Shown here: piece by piece, positions 18,554 to 29,394 of the stretch | Numbering within the stretch: position 1 is the first letter of the stretch | Layout of the letters: each line of letters starts with the position of its first letter | Assembly: GCA_905233385.1 (NCBI GenBank) | Contig: CAJOEH010000005.1 | Location: forward strand, 37,211-101,210 | Source: an uncultured Oscillospiraceae bacterium | GTDB taxonomy: Bacteria; Bacillota; Clostridia; Oscillospirales; Oscillospiraceae | Reading direction: 5' to 3' | DNA: 64,000 bases | Notes under the pieces: model-generated | Databases searched by the model: none | Seen by the model: the letters and a program-made list of their open reading frames with translations, nothing else | Told to the model about the DNA's origin: nothing | Program-made: the position numbers and the translations under genes

Positions 18554-19645
18554 TTACATCATTCGGCTCTCGCGGGAAGCAAGATACTTTTTGACCATCA
18601 GGGCGACCTTGAAGATGATCGCGTCGTCGAATTCGCGCAGATCCAGGCCCGTCAGCTTCTTGATCTTTTCCAGACGGTAGACGAGCGTGTTTCTGTGGAC
18701 GAACAGCTTGCGGGAGGTCTCAGAGACGTTCAGGCTGTTCTCAAAGAACATATTGATGGTGAAGAGCGTCTCCTGGTCCAGAGAGTCGATGGAGTTCTTC
18801 TTGAAGACTTCGGAGAGGAATATATCGCACAGAGTCGTCGGCAGCTGATATATCAGACGGCCGATGCCGAGGTTTTCGTAGTTGATGACGGTCTTCTCGG
18901 TGTCGAAGACCTTGCCGATCTCGATGGCGACCTGCGCTTCTTTATAGGAATCGGCCAGTTCGCGCAGATGCTCGGAGACGGTGCCGATGCCGATCGTCGT
19001 GCGGGCGAAGAGCTCGGTCTTGAGCCGCTCTTCGATGTTCTTCGCCATCTGCGTCAGCTCCTCGCCGGTCACGTCCGGCGCGACGTGGCAGATCACGGCG
19101 TGATCCGTCTCATTGACGCTGATGACGAAATCCTGCTGGTCGCTGAACATGGACTGCAAAAGCTCCACGACGGCGACGTCCGCATGGCCGCGCTGACGGA
19201 CAAGGAAGACCACGCGCGGCTGCTCCGTCTGGAAATGGAGCTCCTTCGCGCGGATATAAATGTCGCCGGGCAGGATGTTATCCGTGATGATATTCTTCAC
19301 GAAGGTGCCCTTGTCGTGCTTCTCCTCATAATAGCTTTTGGTGAAGCTCAGGGAAACCTGCGCCATGCGGCAGATCGCCGCCGACTGCTCGTCGGTCCCG
19401 TCAGTAAAGACGCAGTAACCGAAGGCGGAGTTCCATCCTTTCAGCGCAAAAAACGTCCGGCCGCCGACGCATACCGGGTTCTCCGGGTCCGCGTTCACGG
19501 CGGCGACGGCCTCGGAGAACCGTTCTCCGAGCAGCGCGGTGCTGCCGCAGGAGATCACGGCGCCTTCCGCGTCGATCACGCCGATCGTCCGCTGAGAAGC
19601 CTCGCAAAGCTGTTCGATCACACTCTGAAACATACGACTTGCCAT
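18554..19645 (-). CDS. PucR/CdaR-family transcriptional regulator
   Basis: A 363-residue putative DNA-binding regulator. The N-terminal part (ASQRTIGVIDAEGAVISC) resembles a small sensory domain. The middle includes a GGDEF-like but degenerate segment (TIGIGTVSEHLRELADSYKEA). The C-terminus has the PucR-type helix-turn-helix around LNVSETSRKLFVHRNTLVYRLEKI. GGAGG lies 8 bases before the ATG. It heads the ftsEX operon, so it may control itself and cell-wall genes; the ligand and targets are unknown. Confidence 0.88.
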   Translation of the reverse strand: MASRMFQSVIEQLCEASQRTIGVIDAEGAVISCGSTALLGERFSEAVAAVNADPENPVCVGGRTFFALKGWNSAFGYCVFTDGTDEQSAAICRMAQVSLSFTKSYYEEKHDKGTFVKNIITDNILPGDIYIRAKELHFQTEQPRVVFLVRQRGHADVAVVELLQSMFSDQQDFVISVNETDHAVICHVAPDVTGEELTQMAKNIEERLKTELFARTTIGIGTVSEHLRELADSYKEAQVAIEIGKVFDTEKTVINYENLGIGRLIYQLPTTLCDIFLSEVFKKNSIDSLDQETLFTINMFFENSLNVSETSRKLFVHRNTLVYRLEKIKKLTGLDLREFDDAIIFKVALMVKKYLASRESRMM

Positions 19646-19702
19646 AAGCCGTCCTCCTTGTCTTTCGGGAAAATGCCGAACCTCGTCAAAATACTACATG
19701 CA

Positions 19703-19731
19703 ATCATACTCCATTTTTCAACAGATTGCAA
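19703..19731 (-). promoter_or_regulatory. Sigma-A-like promoter of the regulator-ftsEX-M23-S41 unit
   Basis: On the minus strand TTGCAA (19726-19731) and TATGAT (19703-19708) are separated by 17 bases, about 57 bases before the start codon. The remainder of the 191-base gap to rsuA is A/T-rich with no other clear signal. Confidence 0.65.
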
Positions 19732-19836
19732 GTGTTTTTAGACATTTTATTTCATTTCAGAGGGTCGTTTTTATGGAATTTTTATAGTTTTTCGTGAATA
19801 TCGACAAAGCAGCACGGAATTTTTGAGCAGAATGTT

Positions 19837-20565
19837 TCAGTTTTCTTTAAAAAATTTTTCGTCAAAATTAACAGATTCCAGTTGCTCAATTTCTTCATCT
19901 GTCAGTTTACGCGTCATAGTGACCGGAAGGTCGCCCAATTCGAGGCATCCTTCCGCGATCCGGCGCAGGTAGGACACCGGTTTGTTCCGGCTGGCAAGCA
20001 TTCGCCGCACCTGATGGTACTTCCCCTCGCGGACGCGGACGAGAGACTTCCCTTCTCCCATCGGTTCCAGCACCGCGGGCAGGCATTTCGTCCCGTCTTT
20101 CAGGACGCAGCCCTGTGCGAAGGCAGCGACGTCTTCTTCGTCCGCCGTGCCGGCGTGTTCTGCGTAGTAACACTTTTCGACGCCTCGCTTCGGCGAGAGC
20201 AGGCGGTGCGCCAGATCGCCGTCGTTGGTGAACAGGAGTAGGCCTTCGGTCTCCAGATCGAGCCGTCCGATCGGCATGAGCCGCTTGTATTCCGGCGGAA
20301 GATACTTCATAACGGTCGGATAGCGGTCGTCCGTCGCCGCCGTCACGCAGCCGGCGGGCTTGTGCATCATCAGGACGATGCGTTCGTCTCCCCTGCCGAT
20401 CACCTGACCGTCGAGCGCGACGACGGCGGTCTGCTCGTCGATCTTCTGCTCCGGGACGGCGCATATCTCGCCGTTCACCGTCACTCTGCCCGAACGGATG
20501 ATCTCTTTCAGCTTCCTGCGCGATTCCACGCCCGCCTCGGAGAGATAGCGATCCAGTCTCTGCAT
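19837..20565 (-). CDS. rsuA: 16S rRNA pseudouridine synthase, RsuA/RluB family
   Basis: Converts a uridine of rRNA to pseudouridine. It has an N-terminal S4 RNA-binding domain (MQRLDRYLSEAGVESRR) and the catalytic motif GRLDLETEGLLL with its aspartate. The C-terminal VREGKYHQVRRMLA block is typical of the RsuA/RluB/RluE/RluF group. The 242-residue length fits. RsuA (U516) is the most likely assignment, but RluB-type activity cannot be excluded. AAGGAG lies 7 bases before the ATG. Confidence 0.9.
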   Translation of the reverse strand: MQRLDRYLSEAGVESRRKLKEIIRSGRVTVNGEICAVPEQKIDEQTAVVALDGQVIGRGDERIVLMMHKPAGCVTAATDDRYPTVMKYLPPEYKRLMPIGRLDLETEGLLLFTNDGDLAHRLLSPKRGVEKCYYAEHAGTADEEDVAAFAQGCVLKDGTKCLPAVLEPMGEGKSLVRVREGKYHQVRRMLASRNKPVSYLRRIAEGCLELGDLPVTMTRKLTDEEIEQLESVNFDEKFFKEN

Positions 20566-20639
20566 GGCGTCTCCTTTCGGTATATTCGTCCGCTCGCGGA
20601 CATACAGTTTATTACAACACTACTTTCGGGGGGAATTCC

Positions 20640-21185
20640 ATGTTTGTTCTGACCGCAAAACTCTCAAAGTCCAGGCTGATCGCGGCTGGCGCCATCCTGA
20701 TCGCGGCGGTTTTGCTGATCGTTCTGCTCGCCGCCGGCGGCTCGCCCGCTGCCGACGCCGCGCCGGCAGGCGGAACCAACGACGAGCGCGTCGCCTTCCT
20801 CGCGACCTACGGCTGGAGCGTCAACGCCGAGCCTGCGGAGACGCAGAAGGTGCGCATTCCCGATACTGCGGACAACGAAGTCTTTGCCCGCTACAACGAG
20901 CTGCAAAAGAGCCAGGGGTTCGATCTGACCCTCTACGCGGGCAAGGAGGTCATGCGCTACGTTTACGAGATACTGAACTATCCCGAAGCGTCCGCTCCCG
21001 TCTATGCGAGCGTGCTGGTCTGCGACGGCCATATCATCGGCGGCGACGTCACGAACTCCGCGCCGGACGGCGTGATCCACGGCTTCTGCATCCCGCAGAC
21101 GGAGCCGCTTCCGACGCAAACCGTAACAGAAGTTACGGAAGCGGTGACGGAATGCGCCGAGGAACCCGCGTCAGAAGAACAATAA
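20640..21185 (+). CDS. DUF4830 domain membrane-anchored protein
   Basis: A 181-residue protein of unknown function. One N-terminal membrane helix (about residues 12-32) is followed by an extracytoplasmic domain with YGWSVNAEP, ARYNELQKSQGFDL and the block DGHIIGGDV that I associate with DUF4830. The C-terminal tail is Thr/Glu-rich. A GGGGGG run lies just upstream of the ATG. It is divergent from rsuA and lies directly upstream of the FMN riboswitch without a visible terminator. Confidence 0.75.
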   Translation: MFVLTAKLSKSRLIAAGAILIAAVLLIVLLAAGGSPAADAAPAGGTNDERVAFLATYGWSVNAEPAETQKVRIPDTADNEVFARYNELQKSQGFDLTLYAGKEVMRYVYEILNYPEASAPVYASVLVCDGHIIGGDVTNSAPDGVIHGFCIPQTEPLPTQTVTEVTEAVTECAEEPASEEQ

Positions 21186-21218
21186 GATTATAACACAAAA
21201 CAAATCAGAAAAAAAGAG

Positions 21219-21247
21219 TTGCATTTTGGTTACAAATCTGCTATACT
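21219..21247 (+). promoter_or_regulatory. Promoter of the FMN riboswitch-ribU transcript
   Basis: TTGCAT (21219-21224) and TATACT (21242-21247) with a 17-base spacer, ending 19 bases before the riboswitch aptamer begins. Confidence 0.7.
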
Positions 21248-21266
21248 GCTTTTGTATGTGAATATT

Positions 21267-21391
21267 GTCTTCAGGGCAGGGTGCAACTCCCGACCGGCGG
21301 TGATAAGCCTTTGGCTTTTAGTCCGCGAGCGGGCAAGCGCAGGATTCGGTGCGATTCCGAAACCGACAGTACAGTCTGGATGGAAGAAGAC
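21267..21391 (+). ncRNA. FMN riboswitch (RFN element)
   Basis: The conserved aptamer elements are present in order: TCTTCAGGGCAGGGTG, then GACCGGCGGTGATAAG, AGTCCGCGAGCG, GGATTCGGTGCGATTCCG, ACCGACAGTACAGTC and the closing GGATGGAAGAAGA. A variable stem separates the second and third blocks. It senses flavin mononucleotide and controls the riboflavin transporter gene that follows, via the terminator at 21409-21436. Confidence 0.96.
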
Positions 21392-21408
21392 GGGATTACG
21401 ATTCCAAG

Positions 21409-21436
21409 CCCGAAGAGTTTTCTTCGGGTGTTTTTT
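21409..21436 (+). terminator. Regulated terminator of the FMN riboswitch
   Basis: Perfect 8-bp stem CCCGAAGA / TCTTCGGG with a GTTT loop, followed by TG and six T, lying between the aptamer and the ribU start. When FMN is bound this hairpin is expected to form and stop transcription. Confidence 0.9.
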
Positions 21437-21450
21437 ATCGGAGGATGCCT

Positions 21451-22041
21451 ATGAAAAATAGAATCGGCGCAAGAATGATCGCGGTCGTCGGCGTGCTGAC
21501 CGCCGTCGCCGTCGTTCTGCAATACCTCGAGATCTCCATTCCCATCGTCCCGAGCTTCCTCAAGCTGGACTTTTCCGATCTTCCGGCGCTGCTCGGCGCG
21601 TTTGCGTTCGGCCCGCTGGCGGGCGTCGTCATCCAGCTGCTCAAGAATCTGATCCATATGGCTGTATCGCAAAGCGGCTTCGTCGGCGAGCTTTCCAACT
21701 TTTTGCTCGGCGCGGCCTTCGTCGGGACGGCCGGCTGGATCTATCAGTGCAAAAAGACGAAGACGCGCGCGCTCCTTGCCGGTCTCATCGGCGCGGCGGT
21801 CATGGCGATCGTCAGCGTACCTGTGAATTACTTCCTGATCTATCCGCTGTATTACAACGTGATCGGCTTCCCCGAAGCGGCGGTGCTCGGCATGTATCAG
21901 GCGATCCTGCCCTCGGTCGACAACATGGTCGAAGCGCTTTTGATCTTCAACCTCCCGTTCACGCTCGTCAAAGGCTTGATCAGCGTCGCGGTCTCCATGC
22001 TGATCTACAAGCCGCTCTCGCCGCTTTTCAAAGGAAAATAG
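21451..22041 (+). CDS. ribU: Riboflavin ECF transporter S component RibU
   Basis: Substrate-binding membrane subunit that captures riboflavin and works with a shared ECF energising module encoded elsewhere. About six membrane helices lie in 196 residues. The block FLKLDFSDLPALLGAFAFGP and the KNLIH segment are characteristic of RibU. GGAGG stands 6 bases before the ATG at 21451. Regulation by FMN through the upstream riboswitch confirms the substrate. Confidence 0.95.
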   Translation: MKNRIGARMIAVVGVLTAVAVVLQYLEISIPIVPSFLKLDFSDLPALLGAFAFGPLAGVVIQLLKNLIHMAVSQSGFVGELSNFLLGAAFVGTAGWIYQCKKTKTRALLAGLIGAAVMAIVSVPVNYFLIYPLYYNVIGFPEAAVLGMYQAILPSVDNMVEALLIFNLPFTLVKGLISVAVSMLIYKPLSPLFKGK

Positions 22042-22050
22042 CCAAAATTG

Positions 22051-22079
22051 AACCGCCGCTGATCTCAGCGGCGGTTTTC
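22051..22079. terminator. Bidirectional terminator between ribU and the GatD-like gene
   Basis: A CCGCCGCTGA / TCAGCGGCGG palindrome is flanked by TTTT on the plus side and a T-rich stretch on the minus side. It sits in the 43-base gap between two convergent genes. Confidence 0.8.
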
Positions 22080-22084
22080 ATATC

Positions 22085-22804
22085 CTATTTCATCAGTTCA
22101 AGACGCTTCCGCAGCTCCGAAGCCGTGATCTCGTATCCTTTCTCCATGAACGGATAGGAAACGCGTTCCGGGTCTTCCACGCCGAGCAGTTTCACGATAT
22201 AGCGCAGCATGGCGGGGTTCTTGACGAGGATCGGGCCGGTCAGATGCGTGCCGAAGCAGTTGTTTTTGCGGAAGCCCTCCGCTTCCCCGTCCGCCTCGTT
22301 GCCGAAGCCCATTTTCATTTGGAACAGCGGCTGTTCCACGCCGGACGTTTTGCTGCACTTGTTGATAAAACCGACCAGGATCTCGTCGAAGCCGTCGAAG
22401 CTCGCCAGGCAGTCGCCGACGATCCGGCGCTTGCCCTCGGTCGTCTCGAAGGACGCCAGGCGCAGCCCCTCGAACTCCGTTCCGTCCTGATCTGTGATCT
22501 TCTCACCGAGCAGCTCGAAGCTGTTGCCGGTAAAGAGCATCACCCTGCCGGCGTCGCACGCGGCAGAGAGGGCGTCGCGGTAGTTCACAAGCTGCGAAAG
22601 CGCCAGCTTCTGTCTGCGTTCCGTGCCGGAGCCCATATAGTAGAAATCGTAGCCGGAAATGTCCTTTTCCTCGTACAGGGAAAGCGTATCGACGCGAACC
22701 TCGCAGCCCAAATCGGACAGACAGCGCGCCAGCACAGACACGTTCGCGTATTCCCCGTAGAGATTCATCACGTCATCATAAAGATGCAAGAGTTTCAGTT
22801 CCAT
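22085..22804 (-). CDS. GatD-like class I glutamine amidotransferase homologue with missing catalytic residues
   Basis: A 239-residue protein of the CobB/CobQ-type amidotransferase fold, translationally coupled to the MurT-like gene as gatD is to murT. In GatD the nucleophile is the Cys of ICGGYQLLG; here the aligned segment is FTGNSFELLG with Gly93 in its place. The catalytic His of GTYLHGP is aligned with Thr189 in GTHLTGP, with a His two residues earlier. Glutaminase activity is therefore doubtful. The start at 22804 follows GAGGTG at a short spacing; an ATG 12 bases upstream that overlaps the murT-like stop is an alternative. Confidence 0.82.
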   Translation of the reverse strand: MELKLLHLYDDVMNLYGEYANVSVLARCLSDLGCEVRVDTLSLYEEKDISGYDFYYMGSGTERRQKLALSQLVNYRDALSAACDAGRVMLFTGNSFELLGEKITDQDGTEFEGLRLASFETTEGKRRIVGDCLASFDGFDEILVGFINKCSKTSGVEQPLFQMKMGFGNEADGEAEGFRKNNCFGTHLTGPILVKNPAMLRYIVKLLGVEDPERVSYPFMEKGYEITASELRKRLELMK

Positions 22805-22812
22805 ATCGCACC

Positions 22813-24138
22813 TCATTTCACCGTCACGTTGGACATGAACTTATCCTTGTCCGAGAAGCAGGTCACGGCGTACAGCTGCTGACTGCCGTTCTCCCGCAGC
22901 TCGGCGCAGGCGGCGTCGATGTCCTCGAAGACCTTGATCTTCTCCTGCGGGATGTCCGTAAAGGTAAAGCGTTCCGCCAGATCGTTGCAGTACTTTCCGC
23001 ACAGGTAGATGTGCTCGATCAGCGGGTTCTTGAGCTGATCGAAGTTAATGTCCCAGAGCCAAGAGGTCTCGCTCGTGAAGTACTTGCGGCTGACTGCGTC
23101 GACGATCACGACGACGCTGCACGGTACGCCCTGCGCGATCGCGAATTTGAGCGACATGTCGTAGGAGATCGAGTTCTCGTGCTTGGAGATCAGGAAGATG
23201 CCCGGATGCTCGCCGAGCGTGAATTCGATGTATCTGCCGTTTTTCAGGATATAGTTGCTGACGAGGGCCGCGATCTTCTCGCCGGGGATCCCGAGCAGGG
23301 TGCAGACCGTATAGGCGGCGAGGATATTATAAATGTTATAAATACTGCGGAAAGCGAGCTTGATCTCGTCCCTGCCGTTGACGACGATCCTGCTGTTCGC
23401 CAGATCGACGTCCGTGACGGTATAGTCGGTATCGTGCCGCGCATAGCCGCAGGCGTCGCAGCGGTACTTGCCTACGTGGTTGAAATGGTAATAGTCGTAG
23501 CGCATCGGCTTGCCGCAGACGGGACAGTACAGGCCGTCGTTGTACGCGCCGCTGAACTGCTCCGTGTCGATGCTGCAGTGATCCAGGCCGAACCAGAGGA
23601 CGTTCTCGCGGCCGCGGCCGAAGAGAGAGACCGTCGGATCGTCCGCGTTCAGGATCAGGGTCGTATCGTCGAACACGCTCTCCTTGATTGCGTCGTACAC
23701 CCACTGCGGATGGCCGTTGCGCGTGAGCTGATCGCGGTAGAGGTTGGTGATGACGTAATGCGTCGGATGGAACCAGCGGAAGGTAAACTTCGTGTAACGC
23801 TCGTCCGACTCGATCAGAAGCACGTCCTGCTTCATCTTCCCGCCGAGGGTGCAGGAGTTGAGGATCATCGTCGTGACGCCCTCGATCTGATTGGAACCCT
23901 CGGCGTTGTAGGCGACGGTCTTGCCCGAGGCCTTCAGGACGGACGCGATCATCTCGACCGTTGAGGTCTTGCCGTTGCTGCCGGTCACCGCCACGATGAG
24001 CTTCGGCTTTTTGATACGCGCAAGGATATCCGGGCAGATCTTCAGGGCATATTTCCCGGGGAGGCTCGTCCCCTTGCCGACAAAGCCGCCGATGACTTTG
24101 ATCAGTCTGCAAACAAGAATCGCAAGGAATTTTCTCAT
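22813..24138 (-). CDS. MurT-like Mur ligase family protein
   Basis: Homologue of MurT, the ATP-dependent subunit that amidates lipid II glutamate using ammonia from GatD. The 441 residues show a membrane-prone N-terminus, the P-loop VTGSNGKTST (about 51-60), an inserted four-cysteine zinc ribbon (Cys205, 208, 227, 230) and the C-terminal WLWDINF block. The MurT motif usually reading like KNPAGFNQVL is replaced by KHENSISYDMSL near residue 320. With the degenerate GatD partner this suggests a changed reaction, which is inference. Confidence 0.85.
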   Translation of the reverse strand: MRKFLAILVCRLIKVIGGFVGKGTSLPGKYALKICPDILARIKKPKLIVAVTGSNGKTSTVEMIASVLKASGKTVAYNAEGSNQIEGVTTMILNSCTLGGKMKQDVLLIESDERYTKFTFRWFHPTHYVITNLYRDQLTRNGHPQWVYDAIKESVFDDTTLILNADDPTVSLFGRGRENVLWFGLDHCSIDTEQFSGAYNDGLYCPVCGKPMRYDYYHFNHVGKYRCDACGYARHDTDYTVTDVDLANSRIVVNGRDEIKLAFRSIYNIYNILAAYTVCTLLGIPGEKIAALVSNYILKNGRYIEFTLGEHPGIFLISKHENSISYDMSLKFAIAQGVPCSVVVIVDAVSRKYFTSETSWLWDINFDQLKNPLIEHIYLCGKYCNDLAERFTFTDIPQEKIKVFEDIDAACAELRENGSQQLYAVTCFSDKDKFMSNVTVK

Positions 24139-24171
24139 GGTTCTCTCTTCCTTTCCGCGCAGGTCTACTGC

Positions 24172-26801
<2,630 letters not shown>

Positions 26802-26838
26802 CCCCCCGTATAGGATTATGCGGGGAAACGAGATTCGT

Positions 26839-29208
26839 TTACAGCTTTTTCATGCGCGTCGACGCCGCGCCGGCCATCAGGCGTTTCGTGCCGAACTGGT
26901 CGAAGGCGATCTCCAGCATGGCGTCGTTGCCCATTTTCAGGACGGAGAGCACCATGCCTCTGCCGAACGCGTCGTGCTGGACCATATCGCCCTTGGAGAA
27001 TTCCGGGATCGCGGTCTTTTTCGGCGGCGCGGTGAAGGCGCTGACGCTTCGCTTCGGCGTCTGCGGCCGCTGCGCCGCGTAATCGTACTGTGCGAACGGC
27101 CGCGGCTGCGCCGCCGCCTTGCTGATCACCAGTTCCTCCGGGATCTCGCTCAAAAAGCGCGACGGACGGTTGATCGTAGTGCGTCCGTAGAGCATACGCT
27201 GCCGCGCGCTCGTGACCGTCAGGCGACGCTTCGCCCGCGTGATCGCGACGTAGCAGAGGCGGCGCTCCTCCTCCATTTCCTCGTTGTCGCCGATGGAGCG
27301 CAGGCCCGGGAACAGGCCTTCCTCACAGCCGACGATAAAGACGTTCGGGAATTCCAGTCCCTTCGCCGAGTGCATGGTCATCATCACGACCGCGTCCGCA
27401 TCCTTGTCATACTGCTCGATGTCGGTATAGAGCGCGATCTCCTCCAAAAAGCCGCTCAGCGTGGGGGCGTCGGTGTTCTCCGCATAATTTACGATGGAGG
27501 ATTTCAGCTCGCGCACGTTCTCCAGACGGGTGCGGTTTTCCAAGTCGTTCTTCTGCTCCAGCATGGCGACGTAGCCAGTGCGGATCAGCAGCTCCTCGTA
27601 GAAGTCCGGCAGGGAGAGCGTGTTCAGCAGCTCGGCGCATTCCTCGATGAGCATGGTGAACGCCATGAGCTTCTGCGCGGAGCGTTCCAGCGCGGGATAG
27701 TTATAGGGGTCGCTGAGCACGCTGTAGAGCGGCGTCTGCGCGGCGGCGCACTGCCGCTCCATCGTCTCGACCGTCTTCGCGCCGATGCCGCGCGGCGGCT
27801 GGTTGATGATGCGTTTTAGGCGCAGGTCGTCGCTGCGGTTGTTGATGACGCAGAGGTAAGCGAGCATGTCCTTGACCTCGGCGCGGTCGAAGAAGCGCGT
27901 GCCGCCGATGATGCGGTAGCGCACGCCGCTGCGCTTGAACGCGATTTCGAGCGCGTTCGACTGGGCGTTCGTGCGGTAGAGCACGGCGAACTGATTGAGA
28001 TTCCTGCCCTTCGACTCGGAGAGGATCTGATTGGCGACAAAGCTCGCCTCGTCGCTCTCGTTCATCGCCTCGTAGTGCAGGATCTTTTCGCCCGCGGCGT
28101 TCTGCGTCCACAGGTGCTTGCCCTTCCTGCCGCGGTTGTTGGCGATCACCGCGTTTGCGGCGTCCAGGATCAGCTTCGTAGAGCGGTAGTTCTGCTCCAG
28201 GCGGATGACCTTCGCGCCCTCGAACTGATTCTCAAAATCAAGAATATTGCGGATCGTCGCGCCGCGGAAGCGGTAGATGCTCTGATCATCGTCGCCGACG
28301 ACGCAGATGTTCCGGTAGCCGCCCGCGATCAGGGAGGCGAACAGATATTGCAGATGGTTGGTGTCCTGATACTCGTCGATCAGCACGTAGCGGAACTTGC
28401 GCTGATAATAGGCGCGCACTTCCTCGAACTCCTGCAAAAGCTGCACGGTCAGCAGGATGATGTCGTCAAAATCGACGGCGTTCGCGCCCTTGAGGCGGCG
28501 CTGATATTCATCGTAAAGCTCCGCCGTCCGCTTCATGCGGAAGTCGTCGCCCGCGTCCTTCGCAAAGTCGGAGGGCGTCTGCCGCTTGTCCTTCGCTCTG
28601 GAGATCATGGCGAGAACGACCTTCGGCGGGAAGAGTTTCTCGTCGAGGCTGCGGTCGTGCAGGATCTCCTTCATCACGCGCTCGGAGTCCGCGGTGTCGT
28701 AGATCGTGAAGCTCGTATCGTAGCCGAGCCGCCCGATCTCGCGGCGCAGGATGCGGCAGCAGGCGCTGTGGAAGGTCATCGCCCACACGCCCTCGCCCTG
28801 CGCGCCGAGCAGATTGCAGATGCGGTCTTTCAGCTCGTTTGCCGCCTTGTTCGTAAAGGTGATCGCAAGGATCGACCACGGCGCCGCCGAATGGAGCGCG
28901 CACAGTCCGTCCGCCCGCCAGGTATCGGCTTCTTTCGTGCCCGCGTTGACGCTTTCGAGATAGATCACGTCGTCCTCGGTGACCTCCTCCGGGATCTCCG
29001 CGCTGTCCGATCCGCTGCCGAAGCGGATCAGATTGGCGATGCGGTGGATCAGCACGGTCGTCTTGCCGCTGCCCGCGCCGGCAAGCAGCAGGAGCGGGCC
29101 CTCCGTCGTCAGTACGGCCTCGAGCTGCCGCGGATTCATATCGGTAAACTGCCGTGCGATATAGTCGCGCCGGGCTGTCAGAAATCGCTCGTTGAAACTC
29201 TCTGTCAT
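26839..29208 (-). CDS. pcrA: ATP-dependent DNA helicase PcrA/UvrD
   Basis: SF1 3'-5' helicase for repair and plasmid replication. In 789 residues the superfamily motifs appear in order: Q-motif region NPRQLEAV, Walker A AGAGSGKTT (about 43-51), ITFTNKAANEL, DEYQDTN, GDDDQSIYRFRGA, LEQNYRST and VAITRAKRRL. The C-terminus carries the small tudor-like domain (FSKGDMVQHDAFGRG). The ligA-pcrA neighbourhood is common in Firmicutes; here yunB is between them. Confidence 0.96.
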   Translation of the reverse strand: MTESFNERFLTARRDYIARQFTDMNPRQLEAVLTTEGPLLLLAGAGSGKTTVLIHRIANLIRFGSGSDSAEIPEEVTEDDVIYLESVNAGTKEADTWRADGLCALHSAAPWSILAITFTNKAANELKDRICNLLGAQGEGVWAMTFHSACCRILRREIGRLGYDTSFTIYDTADSERVMKEILHDRSLDEKLFPPKVVLAMISRAKDKRQTPSDFAKDAGDDFRMKRTAELYDEYQRRLKGANAVDFDDIILLTVQLLQEFEEVRAYYQRKFRYVLIDEYQDTNHLQYLFASLIAGGYRNICVVGDDDQSIYRFRGATIRNILDFENQFEGAKVIRLEQNYRSTKLILDAANAVIANNRGRKGKHLWTQNAAGEKILHYEAMNESDEASFVANQILSESKGRNLNQFAVLYRTNAQSNALEIAFKRSGVRYRIIGGTRFFDRAEVKDMLAYLCVINNRSDDLRLKRIINQPPRGIGAKTVETMERQCAAAQTPLYSVLSDPYNYPALERSAQKLMAFTMLIEECAELLNTLSLPDFYEELLIRTGYVAMLEQKNDLENRTRLENVRELKSSIVNYAENTDAPTLSGFLEEIALYTDIEQYDKDADAVVMMTMHSAKGLEFPNVFIVGCEEGLFPGLRSIGDNEEMEEERRLCYVAITRAKRRLTVTSARQRMLYGRTTINRPSRFLSEIPEELVISKAAAQPRPFAQYDYAAQRPQTPKRSVSAFTAPPKKTAIPEFSKGDMVQHDAFGRGMVLSVLKMGNDAMLEIAFDQFGTKRLMAGAASTRMKKL

Positions 29209-29310
29209 GGTATGTCCTGCCTCTGTAAAAACATGCTATTATTCTATAACATTTTGTCCCGGAAATAAAGAGCGACTTTCATATCTTTTCACGAAACTTG
29301 AAATTACTGG

Positions 29311-29339
29311 TTGATTGTAGTACCCGTTTGATTTATAAT
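29311..29339 (+). promoter_or_regulatory. Promoter of the acyl-CoA synthetase operon
   Basis: TTGATT (29311-29316), a 17-base spacer and a perfect TATAAT (29334-29339), 55 bases before the start codon. It lies in the 186-base divergent gap with pcrA. Confidence 0.65.
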
Positions 29340-29394
29340 GATGCCATGCGACTCTAATTCACAGAATTCACAGACAGAAAGGGAGTATCTGCTC

